Of a DNA stretch of 64,000 nucleotides, positions 43,141 to 52,332 are shown one piece after another. Source of the DNA: CBDCVN01 sp965223585 (GTDB lineage: Bacteria > Deinococcota > Deinococci > Deinococcales > Trueperaceae). The DNA is taken from the NCBI GenBank assembly GCA_965223585.1, contig CBDCWW010000024.1:1-64000 (forward strand), written 5' to 3'. The notes under the pieces were generated by a model. The model made no database searches. It was not told the DNA's origin and worked only from the letters and a program-made list of their open reading frames with translations. The position numbers were made by a program, and so were the translations under genes. Position 1 is the first letter of the stretch. Each line of letters begins with the position of its first letter.

Positions 43141-43767
43141 AGTCATAAAACCACCACCAGAGGTGGTGGCTTGTTTTGTTAACCCCTAGAAGGGGTATCG
43201 GACGCTAGTGCCCGATACTACTCAAATAGGCTCCTCTGTTGTGCCTCTAATGCTCTTTCCTTCTGCTCTTGCCAACGTATATACTTCCTTATCTTTTGTT
43301 CATCTAACCCTACTGTGCTTACACAATATCCTCTACTCCATAAGCTCTTTTGCGGATATCCTCTTAACTTCCTTCCATACATCTTTAGCATGTTTATTGC
43401 TGACTTTCCCTTGATAAAGCCCATTATCCCTGACACAGAATATTTTGGTGGGATTGATACCAACATGTGTACATGATCCTTTCTTATGTTCAGTTCTAAC
43501 ACCTCTACTCTATCTTTTTCTCTACACAACTTGTATATTATCTGCTTCAAGGATTCCTCTACTCCATCCTTCAGCACTCTAAAACGATACTTTGGACAAA
43601 AAACTACGTGATACTCACAACTGTAAATTGAGTGTGACAACTTTTTGTATCTGCTATTCTTGGGCATGTATTTCCCTTTCTTTAACCTTCTAGGGAAATA
43701 CATCATTGCTTAACTAGTAGAACTTTTTACTAGACCACTACCAGAGGTAGTGGTTTCCACCAATGAT
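43141..43767 (-). mobile_element. IS200/IS605-family element, copy 2 (627 bp)
   Basis: Matches copy 1 (2560-3186) base for base apart from one silent change. It is followed at once by AATGA (43768-43772), as is copy 1, identifying the target as TCATT read on the transposase strand. End hairpins are present at both sides. Excision leaves the dehydrogenase frame intact (A-T-N-E-K). Confidence 0.9.
43218..43706 (-). CDS. tnpA: IS200/IS605-family Y1 transposase TnpA, copy 2
   Basis: 162-residue HUH transposase identical in protein to the one at 2637-3125 (KDHVHMLVSIPPK HUH motif, YHVVFCPKYRF). Intact frame, antisense to the gene it interrupts. Confidence 0.93.
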   Translation of the reverse strand: MMYFPRRLKKGKYMPKNSRYKKLSHSIYSCEYHVVFCPKYRFRVLKDGVEESLKQIIYKLCREKDRVEVLELNIRKDHVHMLVSIPPKYSVSGIMGFIKGKSAINMLKMYGRKLRGYPQKSLWSRGYCVSTVGLDEQKIRKYIRWQEQKERALEAQQRSLFE

Positions 43768-43938
43768 AATGAAAAAGCTTTAGAGCTTGCTGGAGGTATT
43801 GGCTTTTACCGTGGTTTTGGTTTAGAACGCCTCTTAAGAGATGGTCATGCTGCCCAATTCCATCCACTGCCTGAAAAACAACAGCATCTATTTACTGGAC
43901 GTTTGGCCTTGGGGCTCGAGCCTATTGCTAAATCATGA
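43768..43938 (+). pseudogene. Acyl-CoA dehydrogenase, fragment 3 of 3
   Basis: Final 56 codons and the stop: NEKALELAGGIGFYRGFGLE, then RLLRDGHAAQFHPLPEKQQ and LFTGRLALGLEPIAKS. The GGxGFYRG and RLLRD motifs are the usual C-terminal acyl-CoA dehydrogenase features. Confidence 0.88.
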
Positions 43939-44336
43939 TAATGACAAAGTTTTAGGTGTGGTTTCCAATTAGGTGGGGCAGCAAAAATCTTATAGAAAGA
44001 TTTTTGATTCTATGTATCTACTCTTTTGCTATCAAGATATTTCTAGTAGCCAGAAATTTAACACTTATTCTATGGCTTTCATTTCGATAATTCTCACCAA
44101 GCGCAGTTTTAACATTTTATGAGAGATTATGAGATGTTGATTAAGTAATGTTTTTGATCATAGACTTACGGATTTATCACCTTTTCTCTAAAGTTATCTA
44201 TTAGATTAGAAATGTATTCGAAAAATTTGAAGATGATTTACAACACATAAAATTCTGAGCTTGCAAAAAAGTATAAAGATAACTTAAAGTAAATGAGCCG
44301 TTTTACGGTACTTTACAAAATTTCAGGAGGAAAATC
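43939..44336. other. Intergenic region after the broken dehydrogenase
   Basis: About 400 AT-rich bases without a gene or clear structure, ending in the AGGAGG ribosome binding site of the next gene at 44324-44331. Confidence 0.4.
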
Positions 44337-44663
44337 GTGAAAAAGTTTTCAGCATTATTCGCCTTCGTTTTTCTACTATCTATTTTCGCCCTATCTCAGG
44401 CGCAAACTTCACAGGGGAATGCATGTTGGGGACAAGCCTCGGCTGTCTTTGCCCAAATAGAAGCAGGGAACATGGGTGTGCATTCTAGTGATGTTGAGCA
44501 ATTCAATAATCCTGGTAGGCTAGGCTTATACAACTTGGCTGTTTTCTTAGTTGATTCGGGAGTGATAGAGCTAGAGGAGGGGGAAGAACCTTCCCTACAA
44601 GTTTTAGGAGCTTGGCTTGTTGAAATGGATCCTACGTTAACTGTTGATGCTTGTATGGAATGA
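44337..44663 (+). CDS. Small secreted protein
   Basis: 108 residues starting at GTG after a strong TCAGGAGG. Sec signal peptide KKFSALFAFVFLLSIFALSQA. The mature part is GNACWGQASAVFAQIEAGNMGVHSSDVEQF then RLGLYNLAVFL, with two Cys (ACWGQ and the terminal DACME) that could pair. I recall uncharacterised proteins sharing the ACWGQA...MGxHSS pattern but no function. A hairpin terminator follows. Confidence 0.72.
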   Translation: MKKFSALFAFVFLLSIFALSQAQTSQGNACWGQASAVFAQIEAGNMGVHSSDVEQFNNPGRLGLYNLAVFLVDSGVIELEEGEEPSLQVLGAWLVEMDPTLTVDACME

Positions 44664-44703
44664 AGACGAAGACAAATAGTTAAGTAAAAAGTATTAAAGC
44701 AAT

Positions 44704-44745
44704 ATAGCTGAATGTTTCCTTGTGTAATGTTCAGCTATTTGCTAT
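44704..44745 (+). terminator. Terminator of small secreted protein gene
   Basis: 9-bp stem ATAGCTGAA (44704-44712) and TTCAGCTAT (44730-44738), with flanking AATGTT/AATGTT sequence in the loop, followed by TTGCTATTTG. Confidence 0.55.
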
Positions 44746-44817
44746 TTGTGAGCTGTCGATCGGAATCCATCAAGGGTCCTACTCTAGTACTTGAAAAGTA
44801 TATACAATGATTTTTAT

Positions 44818-45054
44818 GAGAACAGCCATTGCAAAAATGGGGAATATAGTCAAGGCATTCGCATTCCAAAACAATTTTTAGAAGATCTTGATTTAACTGT
44901 AGGTCAAAAGTAAATCTCCAAGTTAAAGATGGAATGTTGCTAATTTACCCAGCAAGGAGAAAATATAATCTTCAAGACTATTGCTAAAATTCCTGAAAAC
45001 TACAAGGCTAAAGAAATAGATTGGGGTAATCTGCAGGGCAAAGAAGCTTGGTAA
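44818..45054 (+). pseudogene. mazE-like antitoxin, frameshifted
   Basis: Reading across three frames gives a MazE/AbrB-type antitoxin: MRTAIAKMGN, then NSQGIRIPKQFLEDLDLTVGQ, then VNLQVKDGMLLIYPARRKYNL, then IAKIPENYKAKEIDWGNLQG ending GKEAW. At least three frameshifts separate the parts. The stop is 3 bp before the mazF ATG, the normal operon spacing. Confidence 0.75.
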
Positions 45055-45057
45055 GCA

Positions 45058-45405
45058 ATGGCTATCTACATTCCAAAACAGGGTGACTTTACTACTTTAT
45101 CATTTGATCCACAATCAGGACACGAATAAACAGGTAAATGGCCTGCGCTTGTTATTAGTAAAGATGCTTTCAACGAAGCTACAAGCATGGCAATATGTTG
45201 CCATTTGACGAAAACCAATAGGAATTTTCCCTTTCATGTAGCCGTAACACAAAGTTCATCAGTTACAGGTTTTGTCATGTGTGAGCAGCTTAAACCTCTT
45301 GATTACCAGAGCCGGAAAATCAATTTCATAGAAAAAGCTTCTAAAAATCTGTTGGTTGAAGTCTTAGCTATAGTAGATGCTTGCTTGTTTGAGGTCGTAT
45401 TCTAA
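45058..45405 (+). pseudogene. mazF-like toxin with one nonsense codon
   Basis: A PemK/MazF endoribonuclease frame of 115 codons with a single in-frame TAA at codon 24 (45127-45129). It reads MAIYIPKQGDFTTLSFDPQSGHE, stop, TGKWPALVISKDAFNEATSM, ending in an AIVDACLF-type helix. Typical family sequence has Gln at the stop position (CAA to TAA), so one substitution probably killed the toxin. ATG at 45187 could restart a fragment without the active-site loop. Confidence 0.8.
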
Positions 45406-45419
45406 AAGCATGGTAATAT

Positions 45420-48400
45420 ATGGGGACTATGTCTACTTATGTCAGGTTGCTTGGTATCCCTGCTATAAAATGGCAAGATGAATGGCTCGAGCCCCCAACA
45501 GGTAAAATTTCTGCCCTTCTGTACTACCTTGCTTACCAAGGTAGTTGGATTAGCCGTGAAAAACTTTCCTATATTTTTTGGCCAGACATACCTGAAACAA
45601 ATGCCCGCAGTAATTTAAGAAAAATATTAAACAGAACCAAGAATCTAGACTATGTTGTGGATTTAGAAACTGAAAGAACTCGTTTGCGTTGGAACATTTG
45701 TACTGATGTAAAAGACTTTAAGTATGCTATTGATGCTGAAAACCTTCTGACAGCAACACAAATTTATAGTGGTGAATTTCTACAAGGTGCTAGGCTTGAT
45801 GATTCTCCTGAATTCGAAAATTGGCTCGAGACCACGCGAGAAGAACTAAATAATATATGGCATAAAACAGCATTCTCACTAGCAGCTGAACTAGAAGCTA
45901 ACAAGAGTTACGAAGAGGCTGCAGAAGTTCTCTTGCCTTTACGTAAAGCTGACCCATTTGCTGAAGAAGTTTTGCGTTATGAACTTCGTTATTTATACTG
46001 GGCTGAGCAACGTAGCAAGGCTCTACAAACTTTTGAATCGTTTCAAAAATTTTTAAAGGATGAGCTAGATGGTGAGCCTGAGCCAGAAACGCTTGAATTA
46101 GTTGAGAACATCAAGCAAAAATCCTTAGAACTACTAACCAGTACCTCTCTTTTAGAACAAGCTATAATTGATAATAGTAGAGTTATTGATGACTTATTTG
46201 TTGCTAGACAACAAGAGTTAGATCAATTAAATGACTTTCTAAAAGTGGCTTTAGCTGGCAAACGGCAACTAATATTTGTTACAGGAGAAGCGGGTTTAGG
46301 GAAAACCGCTCTAGTTAACACTTTCCTAGCACAGATTAAAGAAAAAGCGAATTTAAGAATTGCATTTGGTCAATGCCTCGAGCGCTCGAGCCAAGGTGAA
46401 GCTTATATGCCTGTGTTAGAAGCGTTAGGTCATTTATGTGAAGGGGCTGATGGCAAGGAAATCATTGCACTATTAGCCAAAAGAGCACCTTCTTGGTTAG
46501 TACAAATGCCTTGGCTAATAACTGATGAGGAATTTGAAGCTCTACAAAATAAAGTCTTGGGTTCTACTCGTGAACGTATGTTAAGGGAAATGGTGGAGAC
46601 GCTCGAGCACCTGACTGCCAGTAAACCATTAGTATTAATGTTAGAGGATCTTCATTGGGGCGACAATTCCACTTTAGACTTGCTCACTTACTTAGCACAG
46701 CGCCAAAAACCAGCCCACCTACTGATAATAGCCACCTATCGCCTTGGTGAAATGCAGCTTCCTGACCACCCTCTGCAAGGCATGAAGCAAAGGCTAAGTA
46801 TTTGTGGACATTGTGCAGAACTAACATTGCCGCTTTTAGCAGAAGTTGATGTGAGTGACTATCTGACTAAACGCTTTCCAGAGGCAAAATTATCTACCGA
46901 ATTTACTGAACTTTTGCATAAACGTACAGGCGGTCATCCCCTTTTTCTACGTAGTGTGGTAGATACTTGGCTAGCACAAGGGGCAGAGTTAGATGATAAG
47001 GAAAAATTTACAGAACTCTTGCAAGAGATACCGGAAAATGTACGCCAGTTAATAGAACATCTTTACAATCAACTTGATACTATCCAGCAAAACATTCTAG
47101 AATCAGCTAGTGTTGTGGGATTGGAATTTGCAGCAGCAGCAGTGACAGCAGCTATTGATATTACAGAAGAAGACATTGAAAATCACTGCATCAAGCTAGC
47201 TAAGCTTGGGAGTTTTTTACAAGAAACCACTACAGCTGAATGGCCTGATGGTACTATCTCAACACGGTTTAAGTTTCAACATCAGCTTTATCAAGAAATC
47301 CTTTATAAGCAAATACCAGCAGGACGTCAAGCACGAATGCACCGTAATATTGGTGAGAGGCTCGAGGCAGGCTGGGCAAAGCTTGCTACTCAGAAAGCAG
47401 CCGAATTAGCAGTACATTTTATATGTGGTCGTGACCACCTAAAAGCTATAGAGTACCTGCAATTAGCAGCAAGACAGGCCATACAACGTAGTGCCTATAA
47501 TGAGGCTATTAACCATCTTACTAAGGCGCTCAATCTTCTTAAGAAGATTGATAAAGCTGACAAGGAAAAACTTGAACTAAGCATATTAGCTGCCTTAGGA
47601 CCTCCCCTTAGCGCTACTAAGGGCTGGGCTAATCCAGAGGTGGAAAACCTTTATAAGCGTGCTAATGAGCTTTGTGAACTTCTAGGAGACCCTCCTCAAG
47701 TAGCTTTAATATGGTTTGGACTAGCCACAATGTATGAGTTGCAAGGCGAATTCACCAAGTCGCAAGAAGTGATGGAGAAGCGCTTGGACCTATCTTATGA
47801 GTGGCATGATGGCGAGATTTTGCTCGAGTCTTTTGACTTACTAGCTTGTTCTACATTCCATCAGGCATCTTTTAATACTGCTTTGAAACACGCAGAGCAA
47901 GGACTTTCTTTGTATGATCCGAAGCACCACCGAAAGATAATGGCTTCCTATGGTGAAAACCCGGGTGTGGGTTGCTATGGCTGGGCTTCTCTAGCACTGT
48001 GGTGTTTAGGCTATCCAGATCAAGCTTTACAAAAAGCACTTGATGGTTTGAAACAAGCTGAGGACCCCAACCACCTTTATAGTTTAGCAAGTGCTCAAAC
48101 TCATGTGGCATGGCTTTATCAACTACGGTTAGAAAAGAAACCAACTGAAGAGTGGGCAGAGGCTGCTATAAGTATTGCCACTGAGAATGGCTTTCCTTAT
48201 CGTTTGGCAAAAGGAACTATTTTCAAAGGCTGGGCTTCAGTCATGATTAATCAACAAGAAGATGGCTTAGATTTAATGCAGGAAGGCTTAGCTGCTTGCC
48301 GAAATGTTGGTGCAGAGTTAGGTCGTCCTTATTATCTTGCTTTGTTAGCAGAAGCAAGTAATCAATTTGGCTATGTAGATCAGGGACTCGAGACTTTAGC

Positions 48401-48752
48401 AGAAGCCCTAGAAATAATACAGAGTTGCCAAGATTACTTTTACAGAGCAGAGGTCTTCCGACTCAAAGGAGTTTTGCTTTTACAAGCAGGCAGCCAAAGA
48501 GCTGTTAGTGAAGCCGAGGAGAATTTTCAGCAGGCACTTAAAGTAGCTAAAGATCAACAAGCTCGGATGCTCGAGCTTAGAGCAGCTATGAGTTTAGGTA
48601 AGTTATGGCAAAAACAAGGCAAAACCGCTGAAGCTCACTCAATGGTTAATGGTGTTTACAACTGGTTTACTGAAGGGTTTGATACTGATGATTTGTTGGG
48701 GGCTCGAGCTTTCCTTAATGAGTTAAACAGTGAATGTTGGACAAGTGCCTGA
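45420..48752 (+). CDS. Large BTAD-ATPase-TPR transcriptional regulator
   Basis: 1110 residues. Residues ~4-100 form an OmpR-type winged helix (VRLLGIPAIKWQDEW, REKLSYIFWPDIPETNARSNLRKIL) and ~100-245 the BTAD helical domain, as in SARP/AfsR-type activators. An AAA/NB-ARC-like ATPase follows, with Walker A TGEAGLGKTALVNTFL (about 288-303) and Walker B PLVLMLEDLHWGDNST near 400. A long C-terminal half is TPR-like (from about 680: ALNLLKKIDKADKEKLELSI onward). There is no C-terminal LuxR helix-turn-helix. It probably activates genes through tandem 11-bp direct repeats such as those at 39.2, 40.5 and 52.3 kb. Eleven CTCGAG sites lie within it. Start ATG at 45420 or 45429. Confidence 0.88.
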   Translation: MGTMSTYVRLLGIPAIKWQDEWLEPPTGKISALLYYLAYQGSWISREKLSYIFWPDIPETNARSNLRKILNRTKNLDYVVDLETERTRLRWNICTDVKDFKYAIDAENLLTATQIYSGEFLQGARLDDSPEFENWLETTREELNNIWHKTAFSLAAELEANKSYEEAAEVLLPLRKADPFAEEVLRYELRYLYWAEQRSKALQTFESFQKFLKDELDGEPEPETLELVENIKQKSLELLTSTSLLEQAIIDNSRVIDDLFVARQQELDQLNDFLKVALAGKRQLIFVTGEAGLGKTALVNTFLAQIKEKANLRIAFGQCLERSSQGEAYMPVLEALGHLCEGADGKEIIALLAKRAPSWLVQMPWLITDEEFEALQNKVLGSTRERMLREMVETLEHLTASKPLVLMLEDLHWGDNSTLDLLTYLAQRQKPAHLLIIATYRLGEMQLPDHPLQGMKQRLSICGHCAELTLPLLAEVDVSDYLTKRFPEAKLSTEFTELLHKRTGGHPLFLRSVVDTWLAQGAELDDKEKFTELLQEIPENVRQLIEHLYNQLDTIQQNILESASVVGLEFAAAAVTAAIDITEEDIENHCIKLAKLGSFLQETTTAEWPDGTISTRFKFQHQLYQEILYKQIPAGRQARMHRNIGERLEAGWAKLATQKAAELAVHFICGRDHLKAIEYLQLAARQAIQRSAYNEAINHLTKALNLLKKIDKADKEKLELSILAALGPPLSATKGWANPEVENLYKRANELCELLGDPPQVALIWFGLATMYELQGEFTKSQEVMEKRLDLSYEWHDGEILLESFDLLACSTFHQASFNTALKHAEQGLSLYDPKHHRKIMASYGENPGVGCYGWASLALWCLGYPDQALQKALDGLKQAEDPNHLYSLASAQTHVAWLYQLRLEKKPTEEWAEAAISIATENGFPYRLAKGTIFKGWASVMINQQEDGLDLMQEGLAACRNVGAELGRPYYLALLAEASNQFGYVDQGLETLAEALEIIQSCQDYFYRAEVFRLKGVLLLQAGSQRAVSEAEENFQQALKVAKDQQARMLELRAAMSLGKLWQKQGKTAEAHSMVNGVYNWFTEGFDTDDLLGARAFLNELNSECWTSA

Positions 48753-48874
48753 ACAAGTACATCTCACTACATTTATAGTCTATTTGAGAGTGTTAAGTGT
48801 TTGGTTACAAGGGTATATACCCATAGGGGTACCTCTACACTATAACATTTCTGAAAATGTATTTTATATGCGTG

Positions 48875-48902
48875 GTAGGGGCACGATGCATCGTGCCCCT
48901 AC
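48875..48902. repeat. GTAGGGGCACGATG palindrome
   Basis: Perfect 28-bp palindrome whose half is GTAGGGGCACGATG. The same palindrome type occurs between genes in many unrelated bacteria. It stands between the convergent BTAD and LRR-Roco genes, where it could terminate both. Confidence 0.75.
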
Positions 48903-48909
48903 GGAGATA

Positions 48910-51786
48910 CTAAATGTTTAACTCTTGGATTACCTCGAGTAGAAAAGGGCTATCAGGATTTTCTTTTATTGCTGCAAGAATAAGCTCTTTTAACCAACCT
49001 TCAGCCTCTGCTCTTCTTATAAGCTGAAAGATCATATTTGTCATGTTACTAAGCTTAACAATCTCGTTTAACTGCTTCTCAAAATTGAATACTAACATTC
49101 GGTCTAACTGCATTTCATCTATAAAAGATTTGTTAAGAGCTTCAGTGAGTCTTTTACATTGCTTGCCTGTTAATTGAATAGGGCTATTTTCAAGTTCAGG
49201 GTCAGTGCCTTCAAGAATGCTTTTAATGTTGACATATTCTGAATGTTTCTCGCATATTACTTGAGTGATGCCCTTACTAAGATGGCTTTCTAAGGTTTTG
49301 TGGGAGAAAAAGTATGGCTCAGAGCTTGATTTACATTTAGGACAAACACAAGACAGCAACTCCTCCACTACAAGTTTATTAAAGCTTTTATGTATATCCT
49401 CGAAAGTTTCACGGACATCTGCTAGCAAATCTTTTTTATTTTCCCCCCTCAAACGAATGGTTATTCTACGGTTAAAATAGTCCTCTCTTACTAAAGCAAA
49501 AGTATTCTTTCTTTCCAATAAAACCCCATAACGCCACTGATAGTTTTCACAGATGTAGCGGTAACTCTCTACAATAAAACGAGCTAGCATACCCTTGGGC
49601 ATAAAGTCATAGCGGTATTCAAAATGTAGGTTGTTGGTATCTTCCCAAATTAACTTTTCTGGTTTATCTTTAGGCAAGCGGTGTGGAGCAAGGTAAGATT
49701 TATCTTTTCCTCTAATCTGGTAGCAAATCTTAAACACTTGCATTAAGGCTATAAACTCTGCTTCCCAACCTTCATAAACAGTGTCTTTCCAAAGTTGATT
49801 CAGTTCTTCTTGGCTAAATTCTCCAAAATTCTCAATCACCATAGGATCATCTAATACTTTGTAGACGCCTTTGGTAACCCATTCATTGTTAAGAAAAACT
49901 GTTCTTTTTAACAAATCATCTTTCTTAAAGTGTAGAAAAATCCCTAGGTCATGGAAAAAATCGGCTAGAAAGCCTGCACGCTCTTCATTCATGTCAAACT
50001 TCTGGCAAATATCTAGATAATCTTTATATGTGATCTGGGGAATATTTTGCTTTTGCAGTGCAGAAAGTTCTTTTCTCACATCCACCCAAACTTTAGGAAG
50101 TTTGTCGCCTATATGGGGCAACAAATCTTTGTTTTGAACAATCTTGGCAATAACTGTTTGCAAGTTGCCAATGGTTTCTTTCCGCTCAAACTTGCAACTA
50201 GTTCTTATTAGATTATCGGTTATGTTGCTAAATCTAGTTTTGTATTCTCGAACGGGAATATCTTCTAGAGGTTGGTCACACTTATTTTGTACTAGCAGTA
50301 CAGGGCTGTCTTCACCCAAAAGTTCTATAATGTTAAGCCAGTAGTAAAAGTCATCGTGACGGACTTCTTTACGAGGCTCTGTTACTAGCAAATAGACAGA
50401 ACGCTTACTAAGAAAAAATTGATGGGTAGCATGGTATATTTCCTGACCACCAAAGTCCCAAACATTTAAACGAAAATCCTTTGATAGGCCAGTTTGACCT
50501 TTCGGGATGTGCCAAGTCTGGATGTCTATACCTTCAGTGCTAAGTTCATCTTTGTTTAAATTAAAGCTAGGGTCTGTAAGAGATTTCATTAGAGAAGTTT
50601 TACCAGCCCGCTCTTCACCAACAATGAGCAGTTTGGCTTCGTAGATATAATCAACTTCTTTTAGTTCCTCAAAATAATTGAAGATAGCAAATATGCCTTG
50701 ATTTACAATTTCGGGTGGAGGTATTGTAATTTGATTATCAGGAAGTCGAAGCGTCTTCAGTTGTCTTAATTCGATTATCTCAGGAGGAAGTTCGGTGAGG
50801 TTAGTGTTTCTGAGGTCAAGTGTGATTAGGTTTTTTAGCTTGGTTATTTCAGGAGGAAGCTCAGTGAGATTATTGTAACTGAGGTCAAGTGTGATTAGGT
50901 TTTTTAGCTTGATTATTTCAGGAAGAAGCTCAGTGAGATTATTGCTTCTGAGGTAAAGTGTGGTGAGGTTTCTTAACTTGATTATTTCAGGAGGAAGCTG
51001 GGTAAGATTATTGTAACTGAGGTCAAGTGTGATGAGACTTTGTAGCTTGATTATTTCAGGGGGAAGCTGGGTGAGATTAGTGGAACGAAGGTAAAGTGAG
51101 GTGAGGTTTTGTAGCTTGGTTATTTCAGGAGGAAACTGGGTGAGATTATTATTACCAAGGTCAAGTGTAGTGAGGTTTTGTAGTTTGGTTATTTCAGGAG
51201 GAAACTCAGTGAGATTATTGTAACTGAGGTCGAGTGTGGTGAGGCTTTGTAGCTTGGTTATTTCAGGAGGAAGCTCAGTGAGATTATTGGAAATGAGGTC
51301 AAGTGTAATGAGGTTTCGTAACTTGATTATTTCAGGAGGAAGCTGGGTGAGATTATTGGAGCTGAGGTCAAGTGTGATGAGGTTTCGTAGCTTGATTATT
51401 TCAGGAGGAAACTGGGTGAGATTATTGTAACTGAGATCAAGTTCAGTGAGATTTTGTAGCTTGATTATCTCAGAAGGAAGCTGGGTGAGATTATTGGAGC
51501 TGAGATAAAGTGCGGTAAGGCCTCGTAGCTTGGTTACTTCAGAAGGAATCTGAATGAGATTATTGTAACTGAGGTCGAGTGTGGCAAGTCCTTGTAGCTC
51601 GATTATTTCAGGAAGAAGCTGGGTGAGATTATTGGAACTGAGGTCAAGTAGGGTAAGGCTTCGTAGTTTGGTTACTTGAGGAGGGAACTGGTTAAGATTA
51701 TTGTCACTGAGGTCAAGTGTAGTGAGGTGTTTTTCTTTTACCTCAGCTATCCTTTGCTCAACTTTTTGTTTTTCCTCCGCCGTCAT
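48910..51786 (-). CDS. LRR-Roco protein (leucine-rich repeats, ROC GTPase, COR domain)
   Basis: 958 residues. After a 16-residue helix come 15 leucine-rich repeats of 23 residues (about 17-360), nearly all matching NLITLDLSSNNLTQLPPEI. Then follows a ROC GTPase: P-loop LLIVGEERAGKTSLMKSL (about 385-402), G3 NVWDFGGQEIYHATHQFF and G4 LVQNKCDQ. A COR dimerisation domain and a ~150-residue C-terminal part follow, the latter with a CPKCKSSSEPYF Cys pair that may bind zinc. Bacterial Roco proteins are G proteins activated by dimerisation; the process controlled here is unknown. Monocistronic, with only one CTCGAG, at its extreme 3' end. Confidence 0.95.
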   Translation of the reverse strand: MTAEEKQKVEQRIAEVKEKHLTTLDLSDNNLNQFPPQVTKLRSLTLLDLSSNNLTQLLPEIIELQGLATLDLSYNNLIQIPSEVTKLRGLTALYLSSNNLTQLPSEIIKLQNLTELDLSYNNLTQFPPEIIKLRNLITLDLSSNNLTQLPPEIIKLRNLITLDLISNNLTELPPEITKLQSLTTLDLSYNNLTEFPPEITKLQNLTTLDLGNNNLTQFPPEITKLQNLTSLYLRSTNLTQLPPEIIKLQSLITLDLSYNNLTQLPPEIIKLRNLTTLYLRSNNLTELLPEIIKLKNLITLDLSYNNLTELPPEITKLKNLITLDLRNTNLTELPPEIIELRQLKTLRLPDNQITIPPPEIVNQGIFAIFNYFEELKEVDYIYEAKLLIVGEERAGKTSLMKSLTDPSFNLNKDELSTEGIDIQTWHIPKGQTGLSKDFRLNVWDFGGQEIYHATHQFFLSKRSVYLLVTEPRKEVRHDDFYYWLNIIELLGEDSPVLLVQNKCDQPLEDIPVREYKTRFSNITDNLIRTSCKFERKETIGNLQTVIAKIVQNKDLLPHIGDKLPKVWVDVRKELSALQKQNIPQITYKDYLDICQKFDMNEERAGFLADFFHDLGIFLHFKKDDLLKRTVFLNNEWVTKGVYKVLDDPMVIENFGEFSQEELNQLWKDTVYEGWEAEFIALMQVFKICYQIRGKDKSYLAPHRLPKDKPEKLIWEDTNNLHFEYRYDFMPKGMLARFIVESYRYICENYQWRYGVLLERKNTFALVREDYFNRRITIRLRGENKKDLLADVRETFEDIHKSFNKLVVEELLSCVCPKCKSSSEPYFFSHKTLESHLSKGITQVICEKHSEYVNIKSILEGTDPELENSPIQLTGKQCKRLTEALNKSFIDEMQLDRMLVFNFEKQLNEIVKLSNMTNMIFQLIRRAEAEGWLKELILAAIKENPDSPFLLEVIQELNI
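50727..51740 (-). repeat. Tandem 69-bp repeats encoding the LRR array
   Basis: About fifteen 69-bp units with high nucleotide as well as protein similarity (recurring TTATTTCAGGAGGAAGCTGG on the plus strand). Unit similarity at the DNA level implies recent duplication or gene conversion, so the repeat number probably varies between strains. Confidence 0.9.
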
Positions 51787-51891
51787 ACTTGAAACTATAC
51801 CTTAGATCTCTTGGTTCACTCAAAAATATGGAAGAACTTCTAGTGTGTTTTCAAATTCCTAAGGGTCCTGCTGAGGTTTTATAGGCATCAA

Positions 51892-51947
51892 TTGTAGGGG
51901 GCTGCCCTAGAATGTAATGAAGGGTCCAAAATTTTGCCCCCCTACAA
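51892..51947. repeat. TTGTAGGGGG-type inverted repeat
   Basis: Outer arms TTGTAGGGGGC and GCCCCCCTACAA around a partly complementary centre. It resembles widespread intergenic GTAGGGG palindromes and lies upstream of the LRR-Roco gene. Confidence 0.6.
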
Positions 51948-51972
51948 CACGTGCTCCATGACAGGCATAGTA

Positions 51973-52315
51973 TCTAAGCTTCTGTTACTTCTTTTTTACT
52001 GTCTGTGGTTGTGTTTTCCACTTGTAGTGACTCAATGTCCTTACAAGACAATACGAAGTCCTTATCAAAGTTATTCCTCTCAACAAAAAATAAAGCAAGA
52101 TAACTTTTGGACAAATTGAAGAAGTCTTTGCCTGTTATATCCCTATAGAATTCTCCTAGGTGTTGATAATCAAGGCCTAAGTCTCTTAATCTCTCTTTTG
52201 CAAAACTTAATAATCTATCGGCAATGCTTAAATCAAACTATGAAGTATATTTCTGCACGGCTTTGGTTTTAGCTTCTATTGATACCTTATCTATAACCCT
52301 TAGAAGGTCTTATAA
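51973..52315 (-). pseudogene. Degenerate reading frame of unknown family
   Basis: Read on the minus strand, codons give KTKAVQKYTS, a stop, then FDLSIADRLLSFAKERLRDL, then EFYRDITGKDFFNLSKSYLA and DKDFVLSCKDIESLQVENTT, ending at a TAG at 51973. The composition and the single internal stop look like a decayed gene rather than chance. No start codon or family recognised. Confidence 0.4.
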
Positions 52316-52332
52316 TCAAAACGTCTCATTTC

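Larger units (their letters stand above)
51787..52322. other. Intergenic region with palindrome and decayed frame
   Basis: Holds the palindrome at 51892-51947, the degenerate minus-strand frame at 51973-52315 and the start of operator array C. Otherwise nothing recognised. Confidence 0.4.

Noticed and set aside
45127..45129. Stop-codon reassignment to explain the in-frame TAA in mazF
   Set aside because: All intact genes here end at ordinary TAA, TAG or TGA codons, and the neighbouring mazE is frameshifted; decay is simpler.
50727..51740. Regular repeats resembling a CRISPR array
   Set aside because: The 69-bp period is in frame with a protein of leucine-rich repeats and there are no variable spacers.
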